A DNA stretch of 64,000 bases, taken from assembly GCA_017613275.1 (NCBI GenBank), contig JAGAED010000016.1:1-64000 (forward strand), read 5' to 3'. The position numbers were made by a program, and so were the translations under genes. The first letter of the stretch is position 1. Each line of letters begins with the position of its first letter. The notes below the pieces were generated by a model, which worked only from the letters and a program-made list of their open reading frames with translations, made no database searches and was not told the DNA's origin. Source of the stretch: Clostridia bacterium (lineage in GTDB: Bacteria; Bacillota; Clostridia; TANB77; CAG-508). Below are positions 1 to 7,945 of this stretch, one piece after another.

Positions 1-169
1 AGCTCTTTTTGCTTCTTATTTTTTTACAAAAAAATTTTTAAAAATTTACTTGTTCGGTACTATTCTTTAGGTTACAAAGAATATACCGCTTCGGTTTATT
101 TTCTCTAAAGGATATTTACTGTTTACTTTTCAATGTACTTTGTTGTTTCGTTCGTAGTGAACGTTTAGT
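1..169 (-). other. Leader of a stable-RNA (probably rRNA) operon off the left edge
   Basis: This stretch is downstream, on the minus strand, of two very strong promoters and contains no plausible gene. Read on the minus strand it includes TACATTGAAAAGTAAACAG, which resembles the 'TTGAAAACTGAACAG' type of sequence found in the leader and spacer regions of Firmicutes rRNA operons. The 16S gene itself is not in the window, so the link to rRNA is inference. Confidence 0.5.
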
Positions 170-198
170 ATTTTACAACATTTTTTTAACCTTGTCAA
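170..198 (-). promoter_or_regulatory. Proximal stable-RNA promoter (P2)
   Basis: On the minus strand TTGACA (198-193) and TAAAAT (175-170) are separated by exactly 17 bases. The -35 lies in GTTGACAAGG, like the other stable-RNA promoters of this window. Transcription runs off the left edge. Confidence 0.75.
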
Positions 199-355
199 CA
201 CTTTTTTGAAATTTTTTCAAAAAATTTTTTAGCCCGTTTTTGGGGTAAAATAAAAAACTAGTAATTCGAGCATTTTACCATGAAAGTTTCTAATTTCTTA
301 CTAATTCTTTTGCTATTTTTTAAAATATTTTCTTGTGTTCGTTTGGTCTTTATCT

Positions 356-384
356 ATATTACCACGAGTGTCGTTTTTTGTCAA
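356..384 (-). promoter_or_regulatory. Distal stable-RNA promoter (P1)
   Basis: On the minus strand TTGACA (384-379) and TAATAT (361-356) are 17 bases apart, in the context GTGTTGACA. The tRNA promoter at 23208 has the same GTGTTGACA context. Tandem promoters of this kind are typical of rRNA operons. Confidence 0.78.
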
Positions 385-517
385 CACATTTTTTAAAATT
401 TTTTAAACTTTTTTTAGTTTATTTTTCTTCTTCCTTTATAAGTGTTGAAATATGGGCTTTTTATTTTTTATTATATGTAAGAAAATATTTATTTTTGGAG
501 ATAATTATTAAAAAATG

Positions 518-546
518 TTGAAAAAATTAAAAGATTATAATATAAT
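518..546 (+). promoter_or_regulatory. Promoter of the zinc-ribbon gene
   Basis: TTGAAA (518-523) and TATAAT (541-546) are separated by 17 bases, about 30 bases before the start codon at 577. The rest of 385-576 is AT-rich and shows nothing else I can support. Confidence 0.7.
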
Positions 547-576
547 TTTTCGGTATAATTTAAAAAGGAGGATATC

Positions 577-1332
577 ATGTTTTGTTCAAATTGTGGTAAA
601 GAATTAAATGAAAATGATCAATTTTGTGTAAATTGCGGTCATAAGGTTAATGATAAAATGACATCAAATGTCGTTAATGAGGAAAAAGTTACTACAAATA
701 ATAATTTAGAAAATGTAATTAACGATAACAGCAATACAGAATTTGCCAAAGTAATAATTACTAGATTAGAGGGAAGTAAGCTTTTTAATAGAACTCCAAT
801 GAAAATTATTTATAATGGAGGTATTATTACTAAAATAGTTGCTGGTGAAGTTTTAGAGTTAGAATTTCCAGTTGGTCAACATAGCGTTGTTTTTGATGCC
901 AACGGAGATGTTCAGGATTATGTGATTAATATTGAGAAAGCAAATAGCATGATTTATATTGATATATCTGTTATAAGCGAATTAGCACATTCATCTGGAA
1001 TTCCAAAAATACAATCTGTTAGAAATGCAGATAATATAATTGCTGTAAATGCAAAATATAAGTTTAACTATAATGAAATTTTAAACAATTCTTCTGCAAA
1101 TAGTGCTTCAAGCTATACAGGAATGTATGGGATTGCCAGTGTTACATGTGTTATTATTGGATTGTTCATTATGGGATATGCAATGAGTTTTTGTGCAATC
1201 ACTTTTGGATTTTTAGGAATGAGAAGAACTAAAGTGTTAAAAAATGAAAAGGGAGATGTTCTTTCAATAATTGGTATTATTGCGGGATTTATAGAATTAG
1301 CTTTAATGCTTTCTCAAACTTTAAAATTTTAA
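577..1332 (+). CDS. Zinc-ribbon protein with C-terminal membrane hairpin
   Basis: A 251-residue protein of unknown function. The N-terminus is a zinc ribbon with two CxxC pairs (CSNC and CVNC, residues 3-20), followed by a polar linker. The middle (about 60-155) looks like a beta-rich domain. Residues about 180-250 hold two hydrophobic segments around a short basic loop (RRTK), resembling the DUF4190-type membrane module. The start follows AAGGAGG by a normal distance and has its own promoter. The zinc ribbon should face the cytoplasm. The gene is monocistronic and converges on ymxH, sharing a bidirectional terminator with it. The zinc ribbon is clear; the role is not. Confidence 0.8.
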   Translation: MFCSNCGKELNENDQFCVNCGHKVNDKMTSNVVNEEKVTTNNNLENVINDNSNTEFAKVIITRLEGSKLFNRTPMKIIYNGGIITKIVAGEVLELEFPVGQHSVVFDANGDVQDYVINIEKANSMIYIDISVISELAHSSGIPKIQSVRNADNIIAVNAKYKFNYNEILNNSSANSASSYTGMYGIASVTCVIIGLFIMGYAMSFCAITFGFLGMRRTKVLKNEKGDVLSIIGIIAGFIELALMLSQTLKF

Positions 1333-1360
1333 ATGTTGACAAATTTTATATTTTTACATA

Positions 1361-1394
1361 AAAAACATCAAAATATTTACATTTTGATGTTTTT
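1361..1394. terminator. Bidirectional terminator
   Basis: Perfect 14-bp stem (AAAAACATCAAAAT and its complement) with a 6-base loop and T-runs on both sides, serving the converging genes at 577 and 1399. Confidence 0.85.
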
Positions 1395-1398
1395 CTTT

Positions 1399-1629
1399 TT
1401 AGATTTCTACTAATATTAAATCATCGCCAATACATTTTATATTTTGCCATGGAATTATTATGTCATTATTTTGATTAAAAAAGCTCATCAATTTATTTCC
1501 GCCTGGTACTATTATGGATGTTATTCTTCCTGTTTCTAAATCTGCGCATACATCCTGAACATAGCCCATTCTTCTTCCGTCTTTTATATTGATTACTTCT
1601 TTGTGTTTAAAATCCATTCCCTTATCCAT
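1399..1629 (-). CDS. ymxH: YlmC/YmxH family PRC-barrel sporulation protein
   Basis: A 76-residue single PRC-barrel-type domain: an N-terminal 'KEVINIKDGRRMGYVQDV' strand pair, a central 'GRITSIIVPG' and a C-terminal 'IPWQNIKCIGDDLILVEI'. This is the pattern of the YlmC/YmxH family, often found next to sigG or other sporulation genes in Clostridia and Bacilli. Its molecular role is not well defined. The start is set by GGAGGGG just upstream of ATGGATAAG. It lies on the same strand as sigG but is separated from it by two large unrecognised genes, each with its own terminator. Confidence 0.85.
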   Translation of the reverse strand: MDKGMDFKHKEVINIKDGRRMGYVQDVCADLETGRITSIIVPGGNKLMSFFNQNNDIIIPWQNIKCIGDDLILVEI

Positions 1630-1686
1630 GGATTCCCCTCCTTCTGCTTCGCTTTGTCAAATATCATCTTCTTATTATATATATGC

Positions 1687-1725
1687 AAAAAACTCATATT
1701 ATTTAACCTCTAATATGAGTTTTTT
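1687..1725. terminator. Bidirectional stem-loop terminator
   Basis: A perfect 15-bp stem (AAAAAACTCATATTA with its complement) with a 9-base loop lies downstream of the 477-residue gene and ends in T-runs on both strands. Confidence 0.8.
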
Positions 1726-1766
1726 CTTTTATAATAATTATTATTTGCCTAGTACCTTCATTAACG

Positions 1767-3200
1767 CTATCTTCTATTTCTAGTTGGAAAATTTGATGCA
1801 TCATCAACTATTTCTTTTTCTATTTCATCTATTTTTTCTCTTATTTCTTCTTGTGTGTATGGTCTGCCTTTTTCATCTTCCATTACTCTTTGTATTTTTT
1901 CTTCTATATCCTTTTCTCCAAATTGACTATTGGCAATTATTTCGTTTTGCATAATTTTATCGACTATAATATCTTTGTTGCTTTCCAAATAATCTGCAAG
2001 AATCACTGTATCTTTATCACCATCCGCACTATACATACTTATTTCTTCGACACCTTTATTAAAGTAATAATCCGCTTCTTTTGCCATTTTTTCATTATTA
2101 TCTTTGTGTGTTCCTTTTCTTTCTGCTTGCATTTTTCTAATGTCTATTGAAGTTGGTTTTATATTAGAAGTTTCTAATTGAGTTTCTATATTGACATTGT
2201 CTCTCGTTCTTCCTTTTCCATAGTACGCTTTTATTTCTCCGTATTGTCCAGGTTCTACTGATAATGTTTCTTTTTCATAATCTGACTTAGCTTCATTTTG
2301 ACCATTTTTTCCTATTATTTGAAATCTAGTTTTGGTTTTGTTGTCTTTTCTTGCTTTTTCATTTGCATCAATTTTGATTGATTCTTTTAGAGAATTGTCC
2401 CCTGTTCGCTCATCAACTTTTAATCTATCATTTATTACTTCTGCTGTTCCGTCTTTTTTTATTGCTACAAATGAATACATTGTATTATTTATTTTTTCGT
2501 TATCTCCTTGTAGTTCTTTCAATTTTTCTGAATATACTATAACTACTTTTGAATATTCGCTTTCATTTAAATCTAAGGTTTTTCCTAATGTTTTATATTC
2601 ATCAACTCTTGTTCCTAGTTTTATTTCTTGTTTTCCGTCTGTAATATTTTTTGTTTCTTCTTTATTTAGTGTTTGTTGTTCTTCTTTGTTTTCTTCTTTT
2701 TTACTTTCTTTTGAATCTTGATGTTCTTCAATCTTTTGAGCTAATTCCATTGATGACATGGCTTTTATTTCTTCTTTATCTATTCCAAGACTTTTTGCAA
2801 TTTGCTCTAATTCTGCTTTTTCTATTTCTTCCAAATCTAATTGACCATTTATATCTAATTCATTTAGTTCTTTATATAATTCACTATTGTTTTTATATTC
2901 TTCTTTTAGTGCAATTGCCTGGAAAGAATCTGAATATATTCCAAGTAGTTCGCCATTTGCTGTATAACAGCATATGCTTTCTTTAACACATTCACCTTGT
3001 GGATTATATGTTTTTTCATATACTAAATATATTTGTTCTTTCTTTTCGTTAATTATTATTTCTCCTAAATATTTTACATTTTCTACTCTTTTTGTATTTT
3101 CAAGTTCTGGATTTTCAGAATTTAATTTTTCCATAAAATCTTTAAGCTCAATGTTTTCTCTTAATTCTTTCATTTTTTCTATTATTTCTTCTTTTTCCAT
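1767..3200 (-). CDS. Unrecognised charged, partly coiled-coil protein
   Basis: A 477-residue soluble protein without signal peptide or membrane segment. It is very rich in Glu and Lys. Residues about 1-110 look globular. Residues 110-200 are helical and contain a short SAP- or Rho-N-like stretch (LEQIAKSLGIDKEEIKAMSS). Residues about 200-350 are polar and beta-like, and the tail is helical and acidic. The start follows AGGTG by seven bases. I do not recognise the family. It lies downstream of the membrane-anchored 597-residue gene, but a terminator between them suggests separate transcription. Confidence 0.7.
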   Translation of the reverse strand: MEKEEIIEKMKELRENIELKDFMEKLNSENPELENTKRVENVKYLGEIIINEKKEQIYLVYEKTYNPQGECVKESICCYTANGELLGIYSDSFQAIALKEEYKNNSELYKELNELDINGQLDLEEIEKAELEQIAKSLGIDKEEIKAMSSMELAQKIEEHQDSKESKKEENKEEQQTLNKEETKNITDGKQEIKLGTRVDEYKTLGKTLDLNESEYSKVVIVYSEKLKELQGDNEKINNTMYSFVAIKKDGTAEVINDRLKVDERTGDNSLKESIKIDANEKARKDNKTKTRFQIIGKNGQNEAKSDYEKETLSVEPGQYGEIKAYYGKGRTRDNVNIETQLETSNIKPTSIDIRKMQAERKGTHKDNNEKMAKEADYYFNKGVEEISMYSADGDKDTVILADYLESNKDIIVDKIMQNEIIANSQFGEKDIEEKIQRVMEDEKGRPYTQEEIREKIDEIEKEIVDDASNFPTRNRR

Positions 3201-3265
3201 TTGGTTACACCTGCTTTCCTTTTAATTTTATCATATTTAATATTAAAAATCTACAATATATCAAA

Positions 3266-3293
3266 AATCCGGTAGATTTTTATCTACCGGATT
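3266..3293 (-). terminator. Terminator of the 597-residue gene
   Basis: Perfect 12-bp stem AATCCGGTAGAT with a 4-base loop, followed on the minus strand by TTTTT. It lies a few bases after the stop codon at 3299. Confidence 0.85.
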
Positions 3294-3298
3294 AGTTA

Positions 3299-5092
3299 TT
3301 ATGAATTACTTTCTTCAAATTGTTTAAGAGCTTTGTTTAGTTCTTCTATTTGTTTTTCTAGTCTTTCTTTTTCTTCTTTTTGTTTGTTTTCTAATTCTTC
3401 TTTGCTCTCATTTACTTCTTCTTCAATACTTTGTTGATTTTCTTTTATTATTTCTTCAAGTTGTTTTTGTTGATTTTCAATATTTGTTTCAACTTTTTCT
3501 TGGTTTTTTACAACACGATTTTTTGGTATTATAGTATTACTGTTTAAACCAAACATTGAAAATGTATTTTCAATATTTTCAGCAACTCCTTCGAAATATC
3601 TTTCAATTTCTTTTTCTGACATGTTATTTAAAACGTTTGAGTTATAGCTATTTAAGCTTTCAACATTAACATCGTCTGTAAATTCTGTTTTAGAATCTAT
3701 AATTAAAGCAATTGACGCTCCTTCTATTTCAAAGAATATTTTTCCAGAAGTTTCACATTTTCCTTGGCCTACTTGTCCTTTAGATGTCAAGTCTATTCCA
3801 AATTTTCCAGCTTCTTTGTCGTCTTCAAACATTGTGAAGCTTGCATATACTGTTTTATCATTTCCTATTTTAGCTGTTTTATATTCAATTTCCATTAGTT
3901 TTACTAATTCTGATTTTGTTTCTGGCATTCTATAGTAATCTGTATAATAGTATTTTGATGAATATGATTTTTCAACTCCATATAATACTATATGTTTTTT
4001 GTTATCTTTATTATAGAAGTCAGCTGCTAATACAACTTCGTCATTTGTTTTTATTTCCATTCTAGCTATATCATTATTTGCAGCATATACAATTATTTCA
4101 GCTTTTGCTGAACCAGCATAATCGCCTTCTGCTTTAAATTCATTTATTAATTTTCTAAGGCTTTGTTTTAATGTGTCTTTTGATATTTTTTGTTTAATGC
4201 TTGTCTTTTTATATTTTGATGTACTTGATAATGAATATCTTGCTGATACATCTAAGTTATCTAACATTCCTTCATCTATCATTTTGTTGAATTTTTCTGT
4301 TATTATATTTAATAATGTGTCATCTTCTTCAACTGTTTCTAATACTTTTGTCATTACATTTATAAAGTCTTTTTCTCCTAATGTTAATTTGTATGCTGTT
4401 GTGTTTACATCTTGTCCGTTTATATTTTTAGTAACATTTTCTTGTTTTGAATAATTTTCTTCTGGTATGTTGTTTTTGAAAATATCTGTATATGTTTTTT
4501 CTATATGTTCTTCATCTTCTTTGCTTATATATAATAAGTCATATAAGTCAATACTTTCAATTTTGTTTGGAACATTTTGAGCATTTCCTCCAAGTTTTGC
4601 AACTAATTGTTTTAAATTTTTGTTTTCTACTGCAAGGAATTTATCCCCTAATAATTCTGATTGAACTCCAAATGTTTCTCCATCTCTTACAAGTTTTAAA
4701 TTACCTGCACTAAATCCTCCAAAATTCAAAGAAACATTACTTGTTGATTTTTTCTCACTTGGTTTTACATTTTGGCTGATATTTACTTTGAAATTTTTAA
4801 GCATGTTTGCCATTTGTTGTGCTTCTTTATCAGAAGTGTTTAGAGAGCTTATTTCAACTCCTAATGCTGTCTCTGTTTTATATGATTTTTCTTGCGCCGC
4901 TTTTAATTCTTCTAGCATTTCTTGGTAGCTACTACCACTATTGCTGAAACTTGTTGCTTTGCTTACATAACTATAAAATGCTTGTTGTGGTGTTTTAAAA
5001 ACGTCTGTAAAAAAGTATACTCCTGCAAATGCAACTGAACCAATTAATAATATTAATGCAAAAATAATTGCTATTTTCTTTGTTTTCTTCAT
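3299..5092 (-). CDS. Membrane-anchored extracytoplasmic protein, function unknown
   Basis: A 597-residue protein with one N-terminal hydrophobic segment (residues about 7-28) after a KKTKK cap, so a signal anchor or uncleaved signal. No lipobox cysteine is visible. The large central part (30-520) has alternating beta and helical stretches. The last 70 residues are a Glu/Lys/Gln-rich coiled coil. The start follows AAAGGAGG by a normal distance. It lies between sigG and ymxH, so a role in sporulation or the envelope is possible, but this is inference from position. I do not recognise a named family with confidence. Confidence 0.75.
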   Translation of the reverse strand: MKKTKKIAIIFALILLIGSVAFAGVYFFTDVFKTPQQAFYSYVSKATSFSNSGSSYQEMLEELKAAQEKSYKTETALGVEISSLNTSDKEAQQMANMLKNFKVNISQNVKPSEKKSTSNVSLNFGGFSAGNLKLVRDGETFGVQSELLGDKFLAVENKNLKQLVAKLGGNAQNVPNKIESIDLYDLLYISKEDEEHIEKTYTDIFKNNIPEENYSKQENVTKNINGQDVNTTAYKLTLGEKDFINVMTKVLETVEEDDTLLNIITEKFNKMIDEGMLDNLDVSARYSLSSTSKYKKTSIKQKISKDTLKQSLRKLINEFKAEGDYAGSAKAEIIVYAANNDIARMEIKTNDEVVLAADFYNKDNKKHIVLYGVEKSYSSKYYYTDYYRMPETKSELVKLMEIEYKTAKIGNDKTVYASFTMFEDDKEAGKFGIDLTSKGQVGQGKCETSGKIFFEIEGASIALIIDSKTEFTDDVNVESLNSYNSNVLNNMSEKEIERYFEGVAENIENTFSMFGLNSNTIIPKNRVVKNQEKVETNIENQQKQLEEIIKENQQSIEEEVNESKEELENKQKEEKERLEKQIEELNKALKQFEESNS

Positions 5093-5179
5093 TTAAATAT
5101 TCCTCCTTTAATTTGCTCAACCTATTATATAACATTTAATGTCAAATTTCAATATTTTTTTATCATTTTAATAGTTATA

Positions 5180-5953
5180 TTATTTATAGGATCTTTTTAA
5201 ATGAGAAAGTGCACTTTTTTCCAGTCTCGACACTTGTGCTTGAGAAATACCAATTTCAGAAGCAACTTCCATTTGTGTTCTACCTTCAAAAAATCTTTTA
5301 TTAACAATCATTTTTTCTTTTTCATTAAGTTTGTCCATGGCTTGTTTTATTGTCATGTTTTCTGCCCAAGAGTCGTCTGTATTTTTGGTGTCTTTTACTT
5401 GGTCCATTATAAAAATACTTTCTTGACCATCATTAAAAACAGGTTCTTGTAAGGAAACCGGGTCTTGTATTGCATCTAAACTCAAAGAAACATCTTCTTC
5501 AGGTGCTCCAAGTTCTTTGGCAATTTGTGCTATTGTGGGTTCTTCCCCTTTTTCTTTTGTGTATTTTTCTTTAAATTGCATAGATTTGTATGCCAAGTCT
5601 CTTACTGACCTACTCACTCTTATACTATTATTATCTCTTAGATATCTTTTTATTTCTCCAATGACCATAGGTACAGCATATGTCGAAAATTGTACCCCTT
5701 GGGTTATATCAAAATTATCAATAGCTTTTATCAAACCTACACATCCAACTTGAAATAAGTCGTCTACGTTTTCACCTCTACCCCTGAATCTTTTTATTAC
5801 ACTTAATATTAGTCTTAAGTTCCCGTTTATGAATGTTTGTCTTGCTTCTTCGTCTCCTTCTTTTATTTTTTTGAATAATTCTTCTTTTTCTTTTTTGGTA
5901 AGTAGTGGTAATTTCGAAGTGTTAACTCCACATATCTCTACTTTGTTTATCAA
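5180..5953 (-). CDS. sigG: Late forespore sigma factor sigma-G
   Basis: A 257-residue sigma-70-family factor directing late forespore transcription. The N-terminal VEICGVNTSKLP is the hallmark of sigma-G (anti-sigma and Gin contacts in known homologues). Region 2 follows (NLRLILSVIKRF, DDLFQVGCVGLIKAIDNFD), then region 3 and region 4.2 (TQMEVASEIGISQAQVSRLEKSAL). The start is TTG, preceded by AAAGGAGG eight bases upstream; there is no better ATG. The gene follows sigE as in Bacilli and Clostridia. A short stem-loop overlaps the ribosome binding site (5966-5996), a possible brake on translation from read-through transcripts. The sequence is intact. Confidence 0.97.
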   Translation of the reverse strand: MINKVEICGVNTSKLPLLTKKEKEELFKKIKEGDEEARQTFINGNLRLILSVIKRFRGRGENVDDLFQVGCVGLIKAIDNFDITQGVQFSTYAVPMVIGEIKRYLRDNNSIRVSRSVRDLAYKSMQFKEKYTKEKGEEPTIAQIAKELGAPEEDVSLSLDAIQDPVSLQEPVFNDGQESIFIMDQVKDTKNTDDSWAENMTIKQAMDKLNEKEKMIVNKRFFEGRTQMEVASEIGISQAQVSRLEKSALSHLKRSYK

Positions 5954-5965
5954 AAAGAAAACCTC

Positions 5966-5996
5966 CTTTGGAATTTTATAATATTATTTCCAAAAG
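5966..5996 (-). promoter_or_regulatory. Stem-loop overlapping the sigG ribosome binding site
   Basis: On the minus strand CTTTTGGAA and TTCCAAAG pair across a 14-base AT loop, and the 3' arm runs into the AAAGGAGG site of sigG. It could hide part of the Shine-Dalgarno sequence in long transcripts arriving from spoIIGA-sigE. In B. subtilis a comparable structure is thought to limit premature sigG translation; the parallel here is inference. Confidence 0.5.
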
Positions 5997-6033
5997 AAAT
6001 TTTTTTATTCCCTAGTTTTTTTATTTATTGACC

Positions 6034-6068
6034 ACCTTGTTTTTGGTGAGTGTCCCTAAAAACAAGGT
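6034..6068. other. Stem-loop between sigE and sigG
   Basis: 11-bp stem (ACCTTGTTTTT with AAAAACAAGGT) around a loop containing GTGTCCC. The T-run follows on the plus strand, not on the coding strand, so it is not a normal sigE terminator. Two other hairpins in the window carry the same GGGACACT core. Confidence 0.55.
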
Positions 6069-6076
6069 TTTTATTT

Positions 6077-6815
6077 TTAACCTATTTTACTTGATATGTC
6101 TTTTTTCATTTTGTTAATTATTTTTTTCTCAAGCCTTGATATGTAGCTTTGCGAGATTCCGCAATTCGTCTGCAACTTCTTTTTGTGTTTTTTCTTTTCC
6201 TGTTATAAAACCAAATCTCATTTCCATTATGTTTTTTTCTCTTTGATTTAATTTTAGTATTGATGCTCGTAGTAACGTTTTATCTACTTCATCTTCTAAA
6301 TTCCTTGATGTTATATCTGGATCTGTTCCAAGTATTTCCGATAATAATAATTCATTTCCATCACCATCTTTATTTAATGGTTCATCTATTGAAATTTCAC
6401 CTTTTATTTTGTTACTTTTTCTTAGAAACATTAAGATTTCATTTTCTATACATCTTGATGCATATGTTGCAAGTTTTATGTTTTTATCTGCTTTAAATGT
6501 ATTTACTCCTTTCATTAAGCCTATTGTTCCAATTGATATTAAATCTTCTAGTCCAATTCCTGTGTTTTCGAATTTTTTTGCTATATACACAACTAATCTC
6601 AAATTGTGTTCTACCAATACTTGTCTTGCTTGTAGATTATCTTCGTTTGTTAGTTCTTTTATATATTTTTCTTCTTCCTCTGGTTCTAATGGTGGTGGTA
6701 ATGTTTGACTACCAGCTATATAAAAAATTGGTAAGTATTCAATTTCGTTATTTTCATTTATGTATTTAGCACATATTGTATTTATACTTGTTTTTAAAAA
6801 TTCTTTTATTTTCAT
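6077..6815 (-). pseudogene. sigE: Mother-cell sigma factor sigma-E, frameshifted in region 4.2
   Basis: Early mother-cell sigma factor made as an inactive precursor. The N-terminal segment (residues 1-30) corresponds to the pro-sequence removed by SpoIIGA, followed by the conserved SQTLPPPL. Regions 2.1-2.4 ([49 protein letters not shown]) are intact, as is [11 protein letters not shown]. There the frame runs into [11 protein letters not shown] and stops at 6129 (228 residues). Deleting one base (C on the minus strand, position 6161) restores [17 protein letters not shown] and a stop at 6077, giving 245 residues. The break removes the recognition helix for the -35 element. It may be a real mutation or a consensus error. 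The start follows a G-rich site (GAGGGGGG). Confidence 0.93.
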
Positions 6816-6983
6816 TGTATTGCCCCCCTCTTTTTTTGTACATAGTTATCCTATCTGATTTACTGGATTACTATATTAACTTTATTTTTCATTTATTGTA
6901 CAACTTTTATTTTAAAAAACCTGTCATTTCTTAATGTAGAAAAAAAGAAATAATCGAGTATTTTCGATTATTTCCTCTAAATT

Positions 6984-7865
6984 CTAAACGATTCCCATTA
7001 AAGCTCTATATCGACCATCTTTAGTTAGTGATTTTTCATATATTCCTATAATAATATCTTTTCTTTTTGATGTGCTTTGCTCTTCTATAATCTCAACTGA
7101 ATTTGGTTTTATTCCAACTAACATTCCATTTTGTCTTCCAAGTGAAGCAAATGGAATAAATTTGAGTCTTTTTATAAATTTTTCTTTTATATCTTCTGAT
7201 ATTTTTTCAAAATTCCCTTCTAGTATTCTTTCTATGTTGTCCAACAATTCTCTTGGTAATATTTCGTACAATATGCTTTTTTCTACGACAATTACCGGTG
7301 AGCCTGTAATCGGGTCTTTTAGCATATTTCCTGTATCTAACATTGCTTTTATTTTTATTTGTTTTCCATCTATTTCTATCTTTAGATTTTTATAAATGTC
7401 TTTCTTAGTAATTTTACTTTTTATAATTTTAAATGTTGTAATAATTAATACAAATCCTATAATTCCCGCCAACACCACGCTTTTAAGCGGATATGTACCA
7501 AGAAACAAGCCATTTTTCATTAAAATATCTTGTGGTTTTATAACATATATTATTGCAAATGCCGCGCCTCCAAATACAAACGATGTTAAGTAAAAAATTA
7601 ATAAGTATTTCCACATTTTCTTAATGTTTGGTGGATTATATGCAACATATATTATCATTATTGAAAGTAAAAATTTTAGAATAAAGTTTGAATAAAATTT
7701 AATTGTTATTACATATGTTAGTATAGTGTATATTGCTCCTATCAAACTGGCTAGTATTAGCCTAAAATGTTTTAATCTATTTTTTAGTACTATTCCTGTA
7801 GCAAGCAAAATAATATAATTCATTATTAAATTTTCTATTAAAACAACATCAATATAAATAGTCAT
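6984..7865 (-). CDS. spoIIGA: Sporulation aspartic protease SpoIIGA (pro-sigma-E processing)
   Basis: Membrane-bound protease that activates pro-sigma-E at the septum. The N-terminal half (residues 1-150) has about five hydrophobic segments; the C-terminal half carries the aspartic-protease motif MLDTGN and the conserved IPFASLGRQNGMLVGIKP. I place the start at the ATG at 7865 (MTIYIDVV) because AGGTG lies six bases upstream; the GTG at 7874 overlaps that site. The protein is 293 residues, within the family range. It lies directly upstream of its substrate gene sigE, as in the spoIIG operon. I saw no clear Spo0A box in the short upstream gap. Confidence 0.95.
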   Translation of the reverse strand: MTIYIDVVLIENLIMNYIILLATGIVLKNRLKHFRLILASLIGAIYTILTYVITIKFYSNFILKFLLSIMIIYVAYNPPNIKKMWKYLLIFYLTSFVFGGAAFAIIYVIKPQDILMKNGLFLGTYPLKSVVLAGIIGFVLIITTFKIIKSKITKKDIYKNLKIEIDGKQIKIKAMLDTGNMLKDPITGSPVIVVEKSILYEILPRELLDNIERILEGNFEKISEDIKEKFIKRLKFIPFASLGRQNGMLVGIKPNSVEIIEEQSTSKRKDIIIGIYEKSLTKDGRYRALMGIV

Positions 7866-7916
7866 AATTATCACCTATAATAATTATTATATTATATTGC
7901 CTTTAAAAAATATGTA

Positions 7917-7945
7917 AAAAAAACAACCCTAAGGTTGCTTTTTTA
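7917..7945 (-). terminator. ftsZ terminator
   Basis: Short stem (CAACC...GGTTG with flanking A/T pairs) followed on the minus strand by eight T residues, next to the ftsZ stop codon. Confidence 0.75.

Noticed and set aside
333-521. 62-codon open frame on the plus strand
   Set aside because: It overlaps the antisense of the P1 promoter and the next gene's -35 element, has no ribosome site, and its composition is Phe/Leu-rich like random AT-rich DNA.
6150-6170. Programmed ribosomal frameshift in sigE
   Set aside because: There is no slippery heptamer or A-run at the site, no internal Shine-Dalgarno and no downstream structure seen; a plain one-base insertion is simpler.
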